Shown: in pieces, positions 27,037 to 36,495 of the stretch
How the letters are laid out: every line of letters starts with the position of its first letter
Numbering within the stretch: position 1 is the stretch's first letter
Origin: Deltaproteobacteria bacterium
GTDB lineage: Bacteria; Myxococcota; Myxococcia; SLRQ01
NCBI GenBank assembly: GCA_007130885.1
Contig: SLRQ01000021.1
Location: 34,413-98,412, forward strand
Direction of reading: 5' to 3'
Length of the DNA: 64,000 bases
The notes under the pieces: model-generated
The model's input: the letters and a program-made list of their open reading frames with translations, nothing else
Told to the model about the DNA's origin: nothing
The model's database searches: none
Position numbers and translations under genes: made by a program

Positions 27037-30000
27037 ATGCGAGCATGTGCCCGGCTCGCACTGGCCGGCTTCCTCGCCACGGCCTGCACATCGCCCGACT
27101 CCTTGAATGAGTACCCATCCGGAGAGAATGAGCGAGCAAGCCAACGAGTTGGAGTTCCCGGCCTCTCCACCGAAGGGCTGGTGGTACTGAAGCGTGACGG
27201 TAGGCCAAGCAAAGAGTCCCTGCCTCATGCCGGGGCATTGCTTTCTCGCACCGCCGCTGGAGAGAAGATCAGGGTGGTCGCCGGCCTTGCATTGGAATTC
27301 GAGCCCGAAGGGGGCTTGAGCTCCGCGGAGGCCGTCACTGCTCAGCGGGCCGAGATCGCTCTCATGAACTCCCTATTGGCGGCCGAGTTGCAAGAGCGGG
27401 GAGTAGTCGATCTGCGCAAGCTTACGCCCCTGCCTTTCATCAGCATGCGTGCCGGCGAAAAAGCGCTGGCCTATCTGATCGAGGATCCCAACGTGGTATC
27501 CATCGAGGAGGACAGGTTCTATGACCTTCTGCTCCAAGACAGCATTGCCCTGATCGGCGCGGACGAGATCATATCGGTCGGCGCCGACGGTTCGGGTAAG
27601 GCCGTGGCGATTCTGGATACCGGAGTAGACCTGGCGCATCAGCACTTTTCGGGGAGAATCGTGTCAGAGGCCTGCTTTTCCACGAACGACCCGGGCTCCT
27701 CGACCAGCTCTCTATGTCCAGGCGGGGCCACATCCAGCACGGAACCCGGATCCGGAGACGACTGCAGCTCGGAGGTGGCGGGGTGCGGTCACGGAACCAT
27801 GGTGGCGGGAATAGCAGCCGGCAAGGGGCCAAGCTTCGGCGGAGTCGCTCCCGAAGCGGACATAATATCGGTGAAGGTATTCTCGCGCGTGGATGATGCT
27901 TCTGTTTGTGACGGATGGTCTTCTTGCGTCCGCGCGACTCTGACCGACATTCTCGCGGCGCTGAACCATGTAGCCGAGCTGAACGAGACGTACCGAGTCA
28001 CCGCCGTCAACATGAGCCTCGGCTCGGGACGATACACAAGTCCTTGCGACCACTATAGTCCCTCGATCAAAAGCGCTATCGACAACCTGCGCTCCCTCGG
28101 CATCGCTTCGGTGATCGCCTCGGGTAACGCCGGATATACGGATGCAATCGCCGCTCCCGCCTGCATCTCCACGGCAATCAGCGTCGGCAGCTCGACAAAG
28201 ACCGACGACGTATCCTCGTTTTCGAACCTCGCGGAGATGGTGGACCTACTCGCTCCGGGGGAGGACATAGAGGCGGCCTCCATGGGTGGCGGAACCCAGA
28301 CGGCCTCGGGAACCTCTCTTTCAGCCCCCCATGTCGCGGGTGCCTGGGCCTCACTCCGATCCGCCGTGCCGGGCACCGGTGTCGCGGACGTGCTGGAAGC
28401 TCTGTCCGAAACGGGGGTTCTAATCAGCGATCATCGAGGTTCCCCTCCCAGCGGCACGGTCGTTCCCAGAATGCAGCTCGACGAGGCGCTGGATTTCTTG
28501 CTCGAGAGTGCTCCGGTGGCACCCCCTGAGATGACACCGCCCGGCGGCAGCTTCATGCAACCCGTCGAGGTCACGATCATGACCGGAACCCCGGATGCCC
28601 TGGTTCGCTACACCATGGACGGCAGCGAACCGACACCGAGCTGGGGACAGCTACTTCACTCCGGTGAAAGCGTGATGATCGAGCGAAGCACCGAGCTGAA
28701 GGCCGTGGCATACACCGAAGATCAAGTGGTGTCGGAGGTCAGCTCCGACATCTACCGGATCAGATCGAGCCTAAAGGTCGACATCGAGCCGCCCGAAGCG
28801 GTCGGAGACGGCGCACGATGGAGGCTCCAAGGGGTGTCCGTCGAAGGATTCGAGTCCGCGGACCTGGATAGGTATGACTGGCAAACCCACGGTGACGGTA
28901 GCTGGACCGTACTATCGGCCGGCCGGCCGGGCATCTATATCGCCGGATCGCCTGCTCTCCAGGACGATGAAAGCGCATCCCTCGAACTCTGCATCGAATC
29001 GGACGGCGGAGACATCGCTTTCTCGGCATATGTGAGCTCGGAGGAAGGCTATGACGAGCTGTGCTTCTTCATTGACGACGTAGAGCAGGGCTGTTGGTCC
29101 GGAGAAACAGACTGGATGGACCTCTCTTTCCCCGTGGATCCCGGGACTCGGACGTTCAGATGGACCTATGAGAAGGATCACTCGGTGTCCGAAGGGCTGG
29201 ACGCCGCCTTCTTGAACGAGGTTCATTTCCCCGGGGATCAGTGGCGGTCCCCTGGAGAAACACTTTCCTGGTTGCCCGCGAAGGAAGACCAGGCCCTCAC
29301 CTCTGTCTCGTTCAACGGGCTGTCCCTCTGGGAAGCACCGGGCGCTTTTCATCTTTCTCTTCCGGCGGGAGAAAGCAAGACGGTGACCGGTGTTTACTCT
29401 CCTCGGCAAGTGAGCACCCCGACGTTTTCGCCGGATCCAACCGTTCCGTATGACAGCGACATAGAGGTTTCTATCTCAACGAACACTTCTGGCTCCGAGG
29501 TTCGTTACACTACGGACGGCAGCGTCCCCGATGAAGACGCCGAGCTGTACGACGAGCCCATAGTGCTGTCGGATCATGGCGAAATCACAATCAAGGCCCG
29601 GGCCTACAAGGAAGGCTGGCTTCCTTCAGAGCCCGCATCCGCAACCTATCTGCTTGGCGATGTCCTCGAAGCTCCGTCGATCTCTCCCGCAAGCGGCGTC
29701 TACTTCGAACCCGTTGAGGTCGAGATCATTGCCGAGGCTCCCGGCGTCAAGATTCACTACACAGTGGATGGCGGCGAGCCGAACGAGCACTCGGCTATCT
29801 ACGACGCCCCATTCGAGATCCCAAATGATTCGTCGTTGACGGTTAGCGCCAGGGCGTACAAGGACGGCTGGATACCGTCTTTCGTCGCGCAGGTATCGAT
29901 TCTGGTTACCGGGATCGTCGCGGAGCCCTTCTTCAGTATAGAGCCTGGCAGCTACACGTCGCCCCAGACGGTGGAGATTTCAACGAGCACACCAAACGCC

Positions 30001-30891
30001 ATAGTCCGCTACACCACCGACGGCAGTGAACCGGACCGCCGGTCGCCGGATTACAGGCTTCCCATCGTCATAGAAGAAGAGTCGGAAAAGACCATCAAAG
30101 CCAAGGCATTCAGACGCGACTGGCAAGAATCCAATACTGTGACCGGCGTCTTCACCGTCACCGGCAATGCCATCACCCCAATCTTCGAGCCGGATGCGAG
30201 AGAGGACTACGTGGACGAGCTCTTGGTAACGATTACCTCGAAGACTCCCGGTTCGACTATTCGTTTCACCACGGATGGCTCCGAACCGGCGGCTGATTCG
30301 GAGATCCACGACGAACCGATTGTAATGGAGCCCGGCTCGGTTATGGAGATCTGCGCCAGGGCCTACGCCGACGACTGGAAACCGTCGGAGCCCGCGTGCG
30401 CGAGCTACGGCGTGCTGCCTCGAGCCGACCCCCCGGTCATATCGCCCCAGGGCGGCATGCATCATGAAGACGTCAGCGTGACTCTTTCGCATGATAACCC
30501 CGACGCGGTTATTCATTTCACCCTCGACGGCGGTAACCCAAACGAGTCTTCCTCTGTATATGAAGGCCCTCTGGACCTTCCTTGGAACGAGAGCACCGAG
30601 GTGCGCGCCGTAGCCAAAGCCGACGGTTGGAGCAGATCCACGGTTTCCTCGGCCACCTATCACCTCTACCCGCAACTCTGGGTTCTGGGCGAAGGAGGCG
30701 AGTATTCGGTCGTCATCATACCGGACGAGCAAGAGCATGAGGAGAAGCAAGAGATTGCTCCTCCTCAAACAACCTTGGGCTGCGGGTGTGAAACAGCCGG
30801 AACAGGCGGGCTTCCCGGCTCGGCAACAGCCGTGCTCATGCTGTACCTGCTCCTGCTCCGCCGGCTCGGCACCCCCTCTCGGACTACGTGA
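27037..30891 (+). CDS. Subtilase lipoprotein with six chitobiase-C-like repeats and a MYXO-CTERM-like tail
   Basis: 1284 aa from the ATG at 27037 (MRACARLALAGFLATAC), where LATAC is a lipobox. The prodomain-like region ends near residue 170. The S8 catalytic triad is Asp194 (VAILDTGVDL), His252 (CGHGTMVAGIAAG) and Ser427 (ASGTSLSAPHVAG). Beyond the protease are six units of the type VRYTMDGSEP, at about 28606, 29503, 29749, 30003, 30259 and 30511. A jelly-roll-like stretch separates the first from the rest (SGDIAFSAYVSSEE-type strands near 29000). The end has a CGC motif, a hydrophobic segment (SATAVLMLYLLLL) and basic residues, like MYXO-CTERM. It carries both an N-terminal lipid anchor and a C-terminal sorting tail, which is odd. 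Confidence 0.88.
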   Translation: MRACARLALAGFLATACTSPDSLNEYPSGENERASQRVGVPGLSTEGLVVLKRDGRPSKESLPHAGALLSRTAAGEKIRVVAGLALEFEPEGGLSSAEAVTAQRAEIALMNSLLAAELQERGVVDLRKLTPLPFISMRAGEKALAYLIEDPNVVSIEEDRFYDLLLQDSIALIGADEIISVGADGSGKAVAILDTGVDLAHQHFSGRIVSEACFSTNDPGSSTSSLCPGGATSSTEPGSGDDCSSEVAGCGHGTMVAGIAAGKGPSFGGVAPEADIISVKVFSRVDDASVCDGWSSCVRATLTDILAALNHVAELNETYRVTAVNMSLGSGRYTSPCDHYSPSIKSAIDNLRSLGIASVIASGNAGYTDAIAAPACISTAISVGSSTKTDDVSSFSNLAEMVDLLAPGEDIEAASMGGGTQTASGTSLSAPHVAGAWASLRSAVPGTGVADVLEALSETGVLISDHRGSPPSGTVVPRMQLDEALDFLLESAPVAPPEMTPPGGSFMQPVEVTIMTGTPDALVRYTMDGSEPTPSWGQLLHSGESVMIERSTELKAVAYTEDQVVSEVSSDIYRIRSSLKVDIEPPEAVGDGARWRLQGVSVEGFESADLDRYDWQTHGDGSWTVLSAGRPGIYIAGSPALQDDESASLELCIESDGGDIAFSAYVSSEEGYDELCFFIDDVEQGCWSGETDWMDLSFPVDPGTRTFRWTYEKDHSVSEGLDAAFLNEVHFPGDQWRSPGETLSWLPAKEDQALTSVSFNGLSLWEAPGAFHLSLPAGESKTVTGVYSPRQVSTPTFSPDPTVPYDSDIEVSISTNTSGSEVRYTTDGSVPDEDAELYDEPIVLSDHGEITIKARAYKEGWLPSEPASATYLLGDVLEAPSISPASGVYFEPVEVEIIAEAPGVKIHYTVDGGEPNEHSAIYDAPFEIPNDSSLTVSARAYKDGWIPSFVAQVSILVTGIVAEPFFSIEPGSYTSPQTVEISTSTPNAIVRYTTDGSEPDRRSPDYRLPIVIEEESEKTIKAKAFRRDWQESNTVTGVFTVTGNAITPIFEPDAREDYVDELLVTITSKTPGSTIRFTTDGSEPAADSEIHDEPIVMEPGSVMEICARAYADDWKPSEPACASYGVLPRADPPVISPQGGMHHEDVSVTLSHDNPDAVIHFTLDGGNPNESSSVYEGPLDLPWNESTEVRAVAKADGWSRSTVSSATYHLYPQLWVLGEGGEYSVVIIPDEQEHEEKQEIAPPQTTLGCGCETAGTGGLPGSATAVLMLYLLLLRRLGTPSRTT

Positions 30892-30931
30892 GCTTGCCCT
30901 TTTGCCTCCAAGCGAAGGATTATATGTCGCC

Positions 30932-32092
30932 ATGGCGGCGCCCGTATTCGATCCGATCTCGGACCAGAGACTTAGCGATCTACGCAAGCGCCTTGGCGAC
31001 ACCGGCTGGATGGAGCTATTGGAGAAAGCTCGAGAGCAAGAGTCCATCATCCTTGCTCTCAGGACGAAGACCGAGGCCGGCTCATCGCTAACCCGCGCCG
31101 TTAGTGAAGAAGGATTGGACGTTTCGGTCCCTACGATCCGCCGGTGGATCAAACGCTACGAAGAGAAAGGTTTGGCCGGCCTGATGACCAGACCCGGCCG
31201 GACTCCGGAGGGACACCCCGATCCCATCCCGAGCCCTTCCAAAAGACGGACCAGAAAACCGAGATCCTTTATCAAATGGGCCGGCAGCAAGGCGTCCGTT
31301 CTCGACGAGATCCTGGCCGGCTTCCCCCGGAAGTTCGGATGCTACTACGAGCCGATGGCCGGCTCGGCGACGGTGTTCTTCGCCCTGAAGCCAAAGAGGG
31401 CCGTGCTCTGTGATTCGAACGAAGAGCTCATGAACAGCTTTCGTGTCCTACGAGACCATCCGGAACCGCTAATCGCCTTGCTCGAGGAGCAGCCGAACAC
31501 ATCCAGGCACTTCTACGAAACCAGGGCGCTGGAACCATCGACTCTATCGCCCCTGCGGCGAGCGGTACGCTTCATCTACCTCAACAAGACCTGCTTCAAC
31601 GGAATGTACCGCGTCAATAGCAAGGGACGCTTCAACGTTCCTTATGGCCGCATCGCCCACGCTAGGATCTGCGACGAGTACACCCTGCGATGGACCAGCG
31701 AGGCCCTCCGTGGCACCAGACTCCACACGGGCGACTATCGCGACGCGGTCGCGGACGCCGGCCCCGGCGATCTCGTCTACTTCGATCCCCCTTACCTGCG
31801 TCCGGAGGCAAGCAACCCCGGCTCGCGTCTATACCAGCCCGATGAATTCGATCACGGCGCTCAAGGCGAGCTGGCCCGGATCTTCAGAGAGCTGGTGGAG
31901 CGAGGTTGTCATGTAACGGCGAGCAACTCCGACCACCCCCTGGTCAGAGAGCTCTACGACGGCTTCGAAATCAAAGTCCTGGATGTACGCCGTCCCATAA
32001 ACCGCAACGCCAAGGGACGCGCGGGACACAAGGAGGTCTTGATCATGGGGAGTCGGGAACGACCGGCCGAGCGTCAACTCCGTTTGCTGTAG
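30932..32092 (+). CDS. D12-class adenine-specific DNA methyltransferase with N-terminal helix-turn-helix
   Basis: 386 aa from the ATG at 30932, 40 bp after the subtilase. N-terminus (about 20-90) is a transposase/integrase-type HTH (SSLTRAVSEEGLDVSVPTIR, then RWIKRYEEKGLAGLMTRPGR). From residue 113 it is a Dam-like N6-adenine methylase: FIKWAGSK (SAM-binding motif I), YYEPMAGSATVFFALKP, NKTCFNGMYRVNSKGRFNVP, and the catalytic DPPY at 285-288. GHKEVLIMG closes the fold. Dam itself methylates GATC; specificity here is unknown. No endonuclease gene is adjacent, so it looks like an orphan methylase. Ends 19 bp into the convergent gene. Confidence 0.85.
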   Translation: MAAPVFDPISDQRLSDLRKRLGDTGWMELLEKAREQESIILALRTKTEAGSSLTRAVSEEGLDVSVPTIRRWIKRYEEKGLAGLMTRPGRTPEGHPDPIPSPSKRRTRKPRSFIKWAGSKASVLDEILAGFPRKFGCYYEPMAGSATVFFALKPKRAVLCDSNEELMNSFRVLRDHPEPLIALLEEQPNTSRHFYETRALEPSTLSPLRRAVRFIYLNKTCFNGMYRVNSKGRFNVPYGRIAHARICDEYTLRWTSEALRGTRLHTGDYRDAVADAGPGDLVYFDPPYLRPEASNPGSRLYQPDEFDHGAQGELARIFRELVERGCHVTASNSDHPLVRELYDGFEIKVLDVRRPINRNAKGRAGHKEVLIMGSRERPAERQLRLL

Positions 32093-32622
32093 ACCCAGGT
32101 GTACTTGAACGGCTCCTTGAGCCTCTCGCTGAAGACAGTGACCTCCACGGACAACAGCCCATCCGGCCGAAGCCTGTAGATGACCTCCTTGTCACCGTCG
32201 TCCGAGTCGAAGAACTGACGAATCCTGTCCGAGCTGAGGTTCGTGCTCGTTCGGACCACCTCGCCGTCCTCCCTGGTCCAGTTGATCACCTCTCCGCTCT
32301 TCGGGGTAATCACGGTGGGAACGTCCGGGCGTAGCACGATGTGGACATTGTCACCCTTGTAATCGATTTGAAGCCTCGGCATCGGCCGGTTGGCTCCCCG
32401 GAGGCGCCTGCGAGCGACCGCCCGGACGACGATGTTCATGTGAGCCACGGCCGCGTCGATGCGATCCTCGATATCATCGCTCCTCTCCTCGACGAAATCC
32501 CATTCGCCGGCGGGAACAGGCTCATCGCTTGTCTCCACGGGCCGAGGAACAACCAAGAGCGAAACACCAAACAATAGGATGAGCGGCACACTCCATCTGA
32601 ATCTCAGCGTCGAACTCAACAC
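32074..32622 (-). CDS. Hypothetical envelope protein
   Basis: 182 aa from a GTG at 32622 with AGGAGG five bases upstream, which outweighs the ATG at 32712. One hydrophobic stretch (WSVPLILLFGVSLLVV) serves as signal peptide or anchor. The rest is soluble and basic-acidic mixed (LQIDYKGDNVHIVLRPDVP, GEVINWTREDGEVV). Family not recognised. Convergent with the methylase. Confidence 0.62.
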   Translation of the reverse strand: MLSSTLRFRWSVPLILLFGVSLLVVPRPVETSDEPVPAGEWDFVEERSDDIEDRIDAAVAHMNIVVRAVARRRLRGANRPMPRLQIDYKGDNVHIVLRPDVPTVITPKSGEVINWTREDGEVVRTSTNLSSDRIRQFFDSDDGDKEVIYRLRPDGLLSVEVTVFSERLKEPFKYTWVYSKRS

Positions 32623-32848
32623 GTAGGCCTCCTCGGCAAGAGTTAAGCGGCATCTTGTATAGCGCTTGAAAGTAGCACAGCACAACGGGTTTGTCCCCAT
32701 GGATTGGTCCAAGCCAGCCGGTCCCGCCTTGACCCATCGCCTCAGATGGTTACGTTCCGGCTACGTCAGGGCGAAGCGCCCCAACGAGTAGCCATTTCAA
32801 GGACTTTGCAACACTCTTTCGGCCCCCAGGCGCGGGTTAGGAGGCGAG

Positions 32849-34765
32849 ATGGGCAAGATAATTGGAATTGACCTCGGCACCACGAACTCATGCGTGGCCG
32901 TCATGGAGGGCAAGGAACCCAAGATCATTCCCAACGAGGAAGGCGGACGTACGACGCCGTCCGTGGTCGCTTTCACCAAGGACGACGACATTTTGGCAGG
33001 CCAGGTGGCGAAACGGCAGGCCATAACGAACCCCGAGCGCACGGTCTACTCGATCAAGCGCTTCATGGGACGTAAGTACGACGAGATTCCGGAAGAGATC
33101 GGCATCGTGCCATTCAAGGTGGTCAAGGATCCCAAGGGCGATGCGCAGGTGGAGATCGGCGACAAGACCTTCTCCCCTCCCGAGATTAGTGCCCGGGTAC
33201 TTCAGAAGCTCCGGCGGGCCGCCGAGAACTACCTCGGCGAGAAGGTCACCGAAGCCGTCATAACGGTACCCGCGTACTTCAACGATTCCCAGCGCCAGGC
33301 CACCAAGGACGCAGGCAAGATTGCCGGTTTGGACGTAAAGAGAATCGTCAACGAGCCCACAGCGGCCGCGCTCGCCTACGGCCTCGACAAAAAGAAGGAC
33401 GAGCTAATCGCCGTCTTCGATTTCGGTGGAGGAACATTCGACATCTCCATCTTGGAGGTGGGTGAAAACGTCGTCGAGGTCGTCTCGACCAACGGTGACA
33501 CCCATCTAGGCGGTGACAACATCGATCAGCGCTTAATCGATCACTTGATTAGCGAGTTCAAGAAGGATCAAGGGATCGACGTCTCCGGGGACAAGATGGT
33601 AACCCAACGCCTCAAGGAGGCCGCAGAGAAAGCCAAGATCGAGCTGTCCTCCGTCATGGAGACCGACATCAACCTGCCATTCCTGACGGCGGATCAGTCC
33701 GGCCCCAAACACATGCAGATCAAGTTGACTCGCAGCAAGCTGGAATCGCTGTGCGAGGATCTGTTCAGCCGCTCGCTCGAGCCGTGCAAGCGCGCTCTCG
33801 CCGACGCCGACAAGAAGACCGCGGACATCGACGAAGTCATCCTGGTAGGCGGCACGACCCGAATTCCGAAAATCCAGGAGCTGGTAAAGGATTTCTTCGG
33901 TAAGGAACCCCATCGAGGAGTGAACCCTGATGAGGTGGTTGCTCTTGGCGCGGCGGTGCAGGCCGGAGTGCTGGGCGGAGAGGTCAAGGACATTCTATTG
34001 CTCGACGTCACTCCGCTCTCGCTCGGTATCGAGACACTGGGCGGCGTAATGACCTCGCTCATCGAGCGCAACACCACCATCCCGACGCGAAAAACAGAGA
34101 CTTTCTCGACAGCCGCCGACAGCCAGACAAGCGTGGAGGTCCACGTGCTTCAGGGCGAACGCCCCATGGCCAAGGACAACCGCACGCTGGGCCGCTTCCA
34201 CCTCGAAGGGATCCCGCCGGCGCCGCGCGGAGTGCCACAGATCGAGGTCACCTTCGACCTGGACGCCAACGGTATTCTTCATGTCTCGGCCAAGGACAAG
34301 GCCACGGGTAAGGAGCAGAAGATAACCATCACCGCAAGCTCCGGTCTCTCCGAGGACGAGATTGACAACGCCGTCAAGGAAGCGGAGGAGCACGAGTCCG
34401 AGGACAAGCGAAAGCGCGAGGAGATCGAAGTGCGAAATCAGGCTGACAGCCTGGCCTACAGCACCGAAAAGACCCTCAACGAGAACAAGGACAAGATCTC
34501 GGAAGAAGTCCGAGCCGGCATCGAGGCCAAGGTGGCGGATCTCAAGAAGGCGATTGAATCTTCGGATGTAGACTCAATGAAGTCCGCCATGGAAGAGCTG
34601 ACCACCGCCTCTCACAAGATGGCCGAGGAGATGTACAAGGCAGCGGCGGCGCAAGGCGGACCGGAAGCAGGGCCCAATGGAGAGCCTGCTCCCGAGGCCG
34701 AAGAGGCCGGTCCATCCGAGGCGGATGTGGTTGATGCCGAGTACGAGGAGAAGAAAGAGGAGTGA
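32849..34765 (+). CDS. dnaK: Molecular chaperone DnaK (Hsp70)
   Basis: 638 aa with TTAGGAGGCGAG just before the ATG. Phosphate loops [13 protein letters not shown] and [14 protein letters not shown], the adenosine motif [20 protein letters not shown], the linker [17 protein letters not shown] and the substrate domain are intact. The tail ends [10 protein letters not shown], the conserved acidic C-terminus used by co-chaperones. grpE and dnaJ are not adjacent, and I found no CIRCE element upstream, so HrcA control is not supported; a sigma-32-like promoter cannot be excluded. Confidence 0.98.
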   Translation: MGKIIGIDLGTTNSCVAVMEGKEPKIIPNEEGGRTTPSVVAFTKDDDILAGQVAKRQAITNPERTVYSIKRFMGRKYDEIPEEIGIVPFKVVKDPKGDAQVEIGDKTFSPPEISARVLQKLRRAAENYLGEKVTEAVITVPAYFNDSQRQATKDAGKIAGLDVKRIVNEPTAAALAYGLDKKKDELIAVFDFGGGTFDISILEVGENVVEVVSTNGDTHLGGDNIDQRLIDHLISEFKKDQGIDVSGDKMVTQRLKEAAEKAKIELSSVMETDINLPFLTADQSGPKHMQIKLTRSKLESLCEDLFSRSLEPCKRALADADKKTADIDEVILVGGTTRIPKIQELVKDFFGKEPHRGVNPDEVVALGAAVQAGVLGGEVKDILLLDVTPLSLGIETLGGVMTSLIERNTTIPTRKTETFSTAADSQTSVEVHVLQGERPMAKDNRTLGRFHLEGIPPAPRGVPQIEVTFDLDANGILHVSAKDKATGKEQKITITASSGLSEDEIDNAVKEAEEHESEDKRKREEIEVRNQADSLAYSTEKTLNENKDKISEEVRAGIEAKVADLKKAIESSDVDSMKSAMEELTTASHKMAEEMYKAAAAQGGPEAGPNGEPAPEAEEAGPSEADVVDAEYEEKKEE

Positions 34766-34774
34766 TAGGCTCGG

Positions 34775-34804
34775 CTAAACCAGAGATCGTGATTTCCGGT
34801 TTAG
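34775..34804. terminator. Inverted repeat between convergent dnaK and matrixin genes
   Basis: CTAAACC at 34775-34781 and GGTTTAG at 34798-34804 form a 7-bp stem with a 16-base loop in the gap between the two stops. It may serve as a bidirectional stop signal, but no T-run follows on either side. Confidence 0.35.
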
Positions 34805-35796
34805 ATGCGGCCCCGTCGCTCTCGTCTTCCGGCGTTGATGGTCAGCATCAGCGCCGGAAGCAGCCCTAGGAGCATTGCTCCGCTGCCGCCGCCGCAGCAT
34901 CCGGTCGGAGGCACCTCATCTTCTTCGCCTCCGCATGTTAGTGTCGGCCCCCCGGCTGGGTATATGTCGCAGAGCCCTTGAATGTCGTTGTCATGAAGGG
35001 ACCGCTTGCTGGTCTCACCCACGCCCGCGGAAGCGTACATGGTCGCCTCCGGGATGGGAGAGTGGTCGAGACCGATCACATGTCCCACCTCATGCGTAAC
35101 GGTATTTGAGATGTCGGTATGCACGCATCCCCTGGTTCGACACCGCTCCATCATGCATGACTCATCGGCTCCGCAGTCAGCATCACTGGAGCACGTGGCA
35201 AGCGCCGGCCCTTGCTCGCAGACCGGCCCATCACCGGTGGTAAACAGGTAGCGGGCCTCGTTCAGCTCTATGTCGGCGTCCACTAGCTTGCCCGTTGCCG
35301 TGAAGAAAGTGGTGGTGGTGATGGCGATCGCTGTCGGGGAATGGCTCCAACAATCATAAACAGTGGAACAGCAAGGGCCGTCGAAGTCCGGCTCGTAACA
35401 ATCCCAGCATGGATCCGTGGATGGGACGACATCGGTGCAGAGGTCCCGCCTAAAGACTACTAGATTTACGTTGTCATCCTCTTCCGGATCCGCCGAAGGG
35501 GGAGGCTCGATGTAGCCGATATCGGAACGTTCGGTAAGCCCGCCGAACTCGAAAGTCAGATCGCTGCATTCAGGTTCGTTCCATGTCTCGAAGCTCGCGA
35601 TTACGGCATCGATGTCCGTTCCGTCATCGATGCGCGAGGAGCCCTCATCGTTGAGATACCAGGTTATCTCGCGGGTATCCCAATAAAGACATGCGCTCCC
35701 TCCTGGAACCAGAGAGCGAACGTATGCATCGGCGTCTCGCGGGACTACACCGAGACAAAGAACGAGCATCAACGATGTCAGGGCAAACCTACTCAT
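34801..35796 (-). CDS. Matrixin-family zinc metalloprotease with MYXO-CTERM-like tail
   Basis: 331 aa. Signal peptide to about residue 24 (LCLGVVPRDADA). Zinc motif HEVGHVIGLDHS with His235, Glu236, His239 and His245, followed by a Met-turn candidate (EATMYAS). Many Cys in the middle (e.g. CWDCYEPDFDGPCCS) suggest disulfides. The tail has a CC motif, hydrophobic segment (GAMLLGLLPALMLTI) and RRERRGR, like MYXO-CTERM, implying surface sorting and cleavage. Begins 8 bp inside the previous gene (stop TAG within ATGAGTAGG), so coupled. Confidence 0.86.
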   Translation of the reverse strand: MSRFALTSLMLVLCLGVVPRDADAYVRSLVPGGSACLYWDTREITWYLNDEGSSRIDDGTDIDAVIASFETWNEPECSDLTFEFGGLTERSDIGYIEPPPSADPEEDDNVNLVVFRRDLCTDVVPSTDPCWDCYEPDFDGPCCSTVYDCWSHSPTAIAITTTTFFTATGKLVDADIELNEARYLFTTGDGPVCEQGPALATCSSDADCGADESCMMERCRTRGCVHTDISNTVTHEVGHVIGLDHSPIPEATMYASAGVGETSKRSLHDNDIQGLCDIYPAGGPTLTCGGEEDEVPPTGCCGGGSGAMLLGLLPALMLTINAGRRERRGRI

Positions 35797-36394
35797 CCAT
35801 GACGATCGCCGCCCTTATGCGATCCTCCAGAACAGCGATAGACATTCGTCTGTCTTTCTCTCCTAACGGTTCGGGCGAACCCGGCCTCTCCCTGACGACC
35901 CTCAGCTCATCCGCACGCCGCAGGGCCTTATCGCCCTCCACCAAGAAAGCTCCCAGTCCCATGGAAACTAGAGTGAAACGCTCCGCCGCGGTAGACGCTC
36001 GAGGGGCCGGATACCGCTCGAGAAACAAAACGACCTCCTCATCCAGGTAGAAGGTGGGCATGCCGGCTACCCGCTGGACCAGCTCACCATACCGCCCGCC
36101 TGGAACAATCACCTTCACATCACCGCTGTCCCGACCCTTGAATCCGTCTTCGACCGAGACGATGAGTAAGGTGACTACCCGCCGCCCTTCATCGACCAGC
36201 CTGTATTCCACATCTTGCACCCGCCCCCGAAACACGACCTCGGCCTTTTCAGTCAAGGCCTCTATCGAGGAAAAGGGCAGCACAGAGGCCCAGGCCGTCT
36301 GGCCGGCCGCCATCGCTACCGCCACCGCGACAACGGCGCATAGGATAAGACCTCTGAATGAACTCGAGCTGCCCATCGCTTTCACGATGTGCAT
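35789..36394 (-). CDS. Secreted protein of unknown function paired with the matrixin
   Basis: 201 aa from the ATG at 36394 (Met at 36376 is also possible). Signal peptide FRGLILCAVVAVAVAMAAGQ then TAWAS. The body (EALTEKAEVVFRGRVQDVEY, DGDVKVIVPGG-like strand, FYLDEEVVLFLERYP) has the look of a small beta-rich domain seen in front of matrixins in deltaproteobacteria, but I cannot name the family. Overlaps the matrixin by 8 bp and is divergent from gltX. Confidence 0.68.
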   Translation of the reverse strand: MHIVKAMGSSSSFRGLILCAVVAVAVAMAAGQTAWASVLPFSSIEALTEKAEVVFRGRVQDVEYRLVDEGRRVVTLLIVSVEDGFKGRDSGDVKVIVPGGRYGELVQRVAGMPTFYLDEEVVLFLERYPAPRASTAAERFTLVSMGLGAFLVEGDKALRRADELRVVRERPGSPEPLGEKDRRMSIAVLEDRIRAAIVMDE

Positions 36395-36495
36395 TATACA
36401 TGCCTCGGGACTATCTCGCGCTCGAGACCGGATTCTGATACAGCGGCGACCACGGAAACCGTCCTCGAGAAAAAGAAGCGTTTGGGACACAAGCC

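Noticed and set aside
30737..30931. Longer N-terminus for the methylase
   Set aside because: It overlaps the conserved tail of the subtilase in another frame and is Cys/Leu-rich without similarity to the family.
32713..32848. CIRCE element or clear heat-shock promoter before dnaK
   Set aside because: No TTAGCACTC / GAGTGCTAA pair; TTGACC is present but without a good -10.
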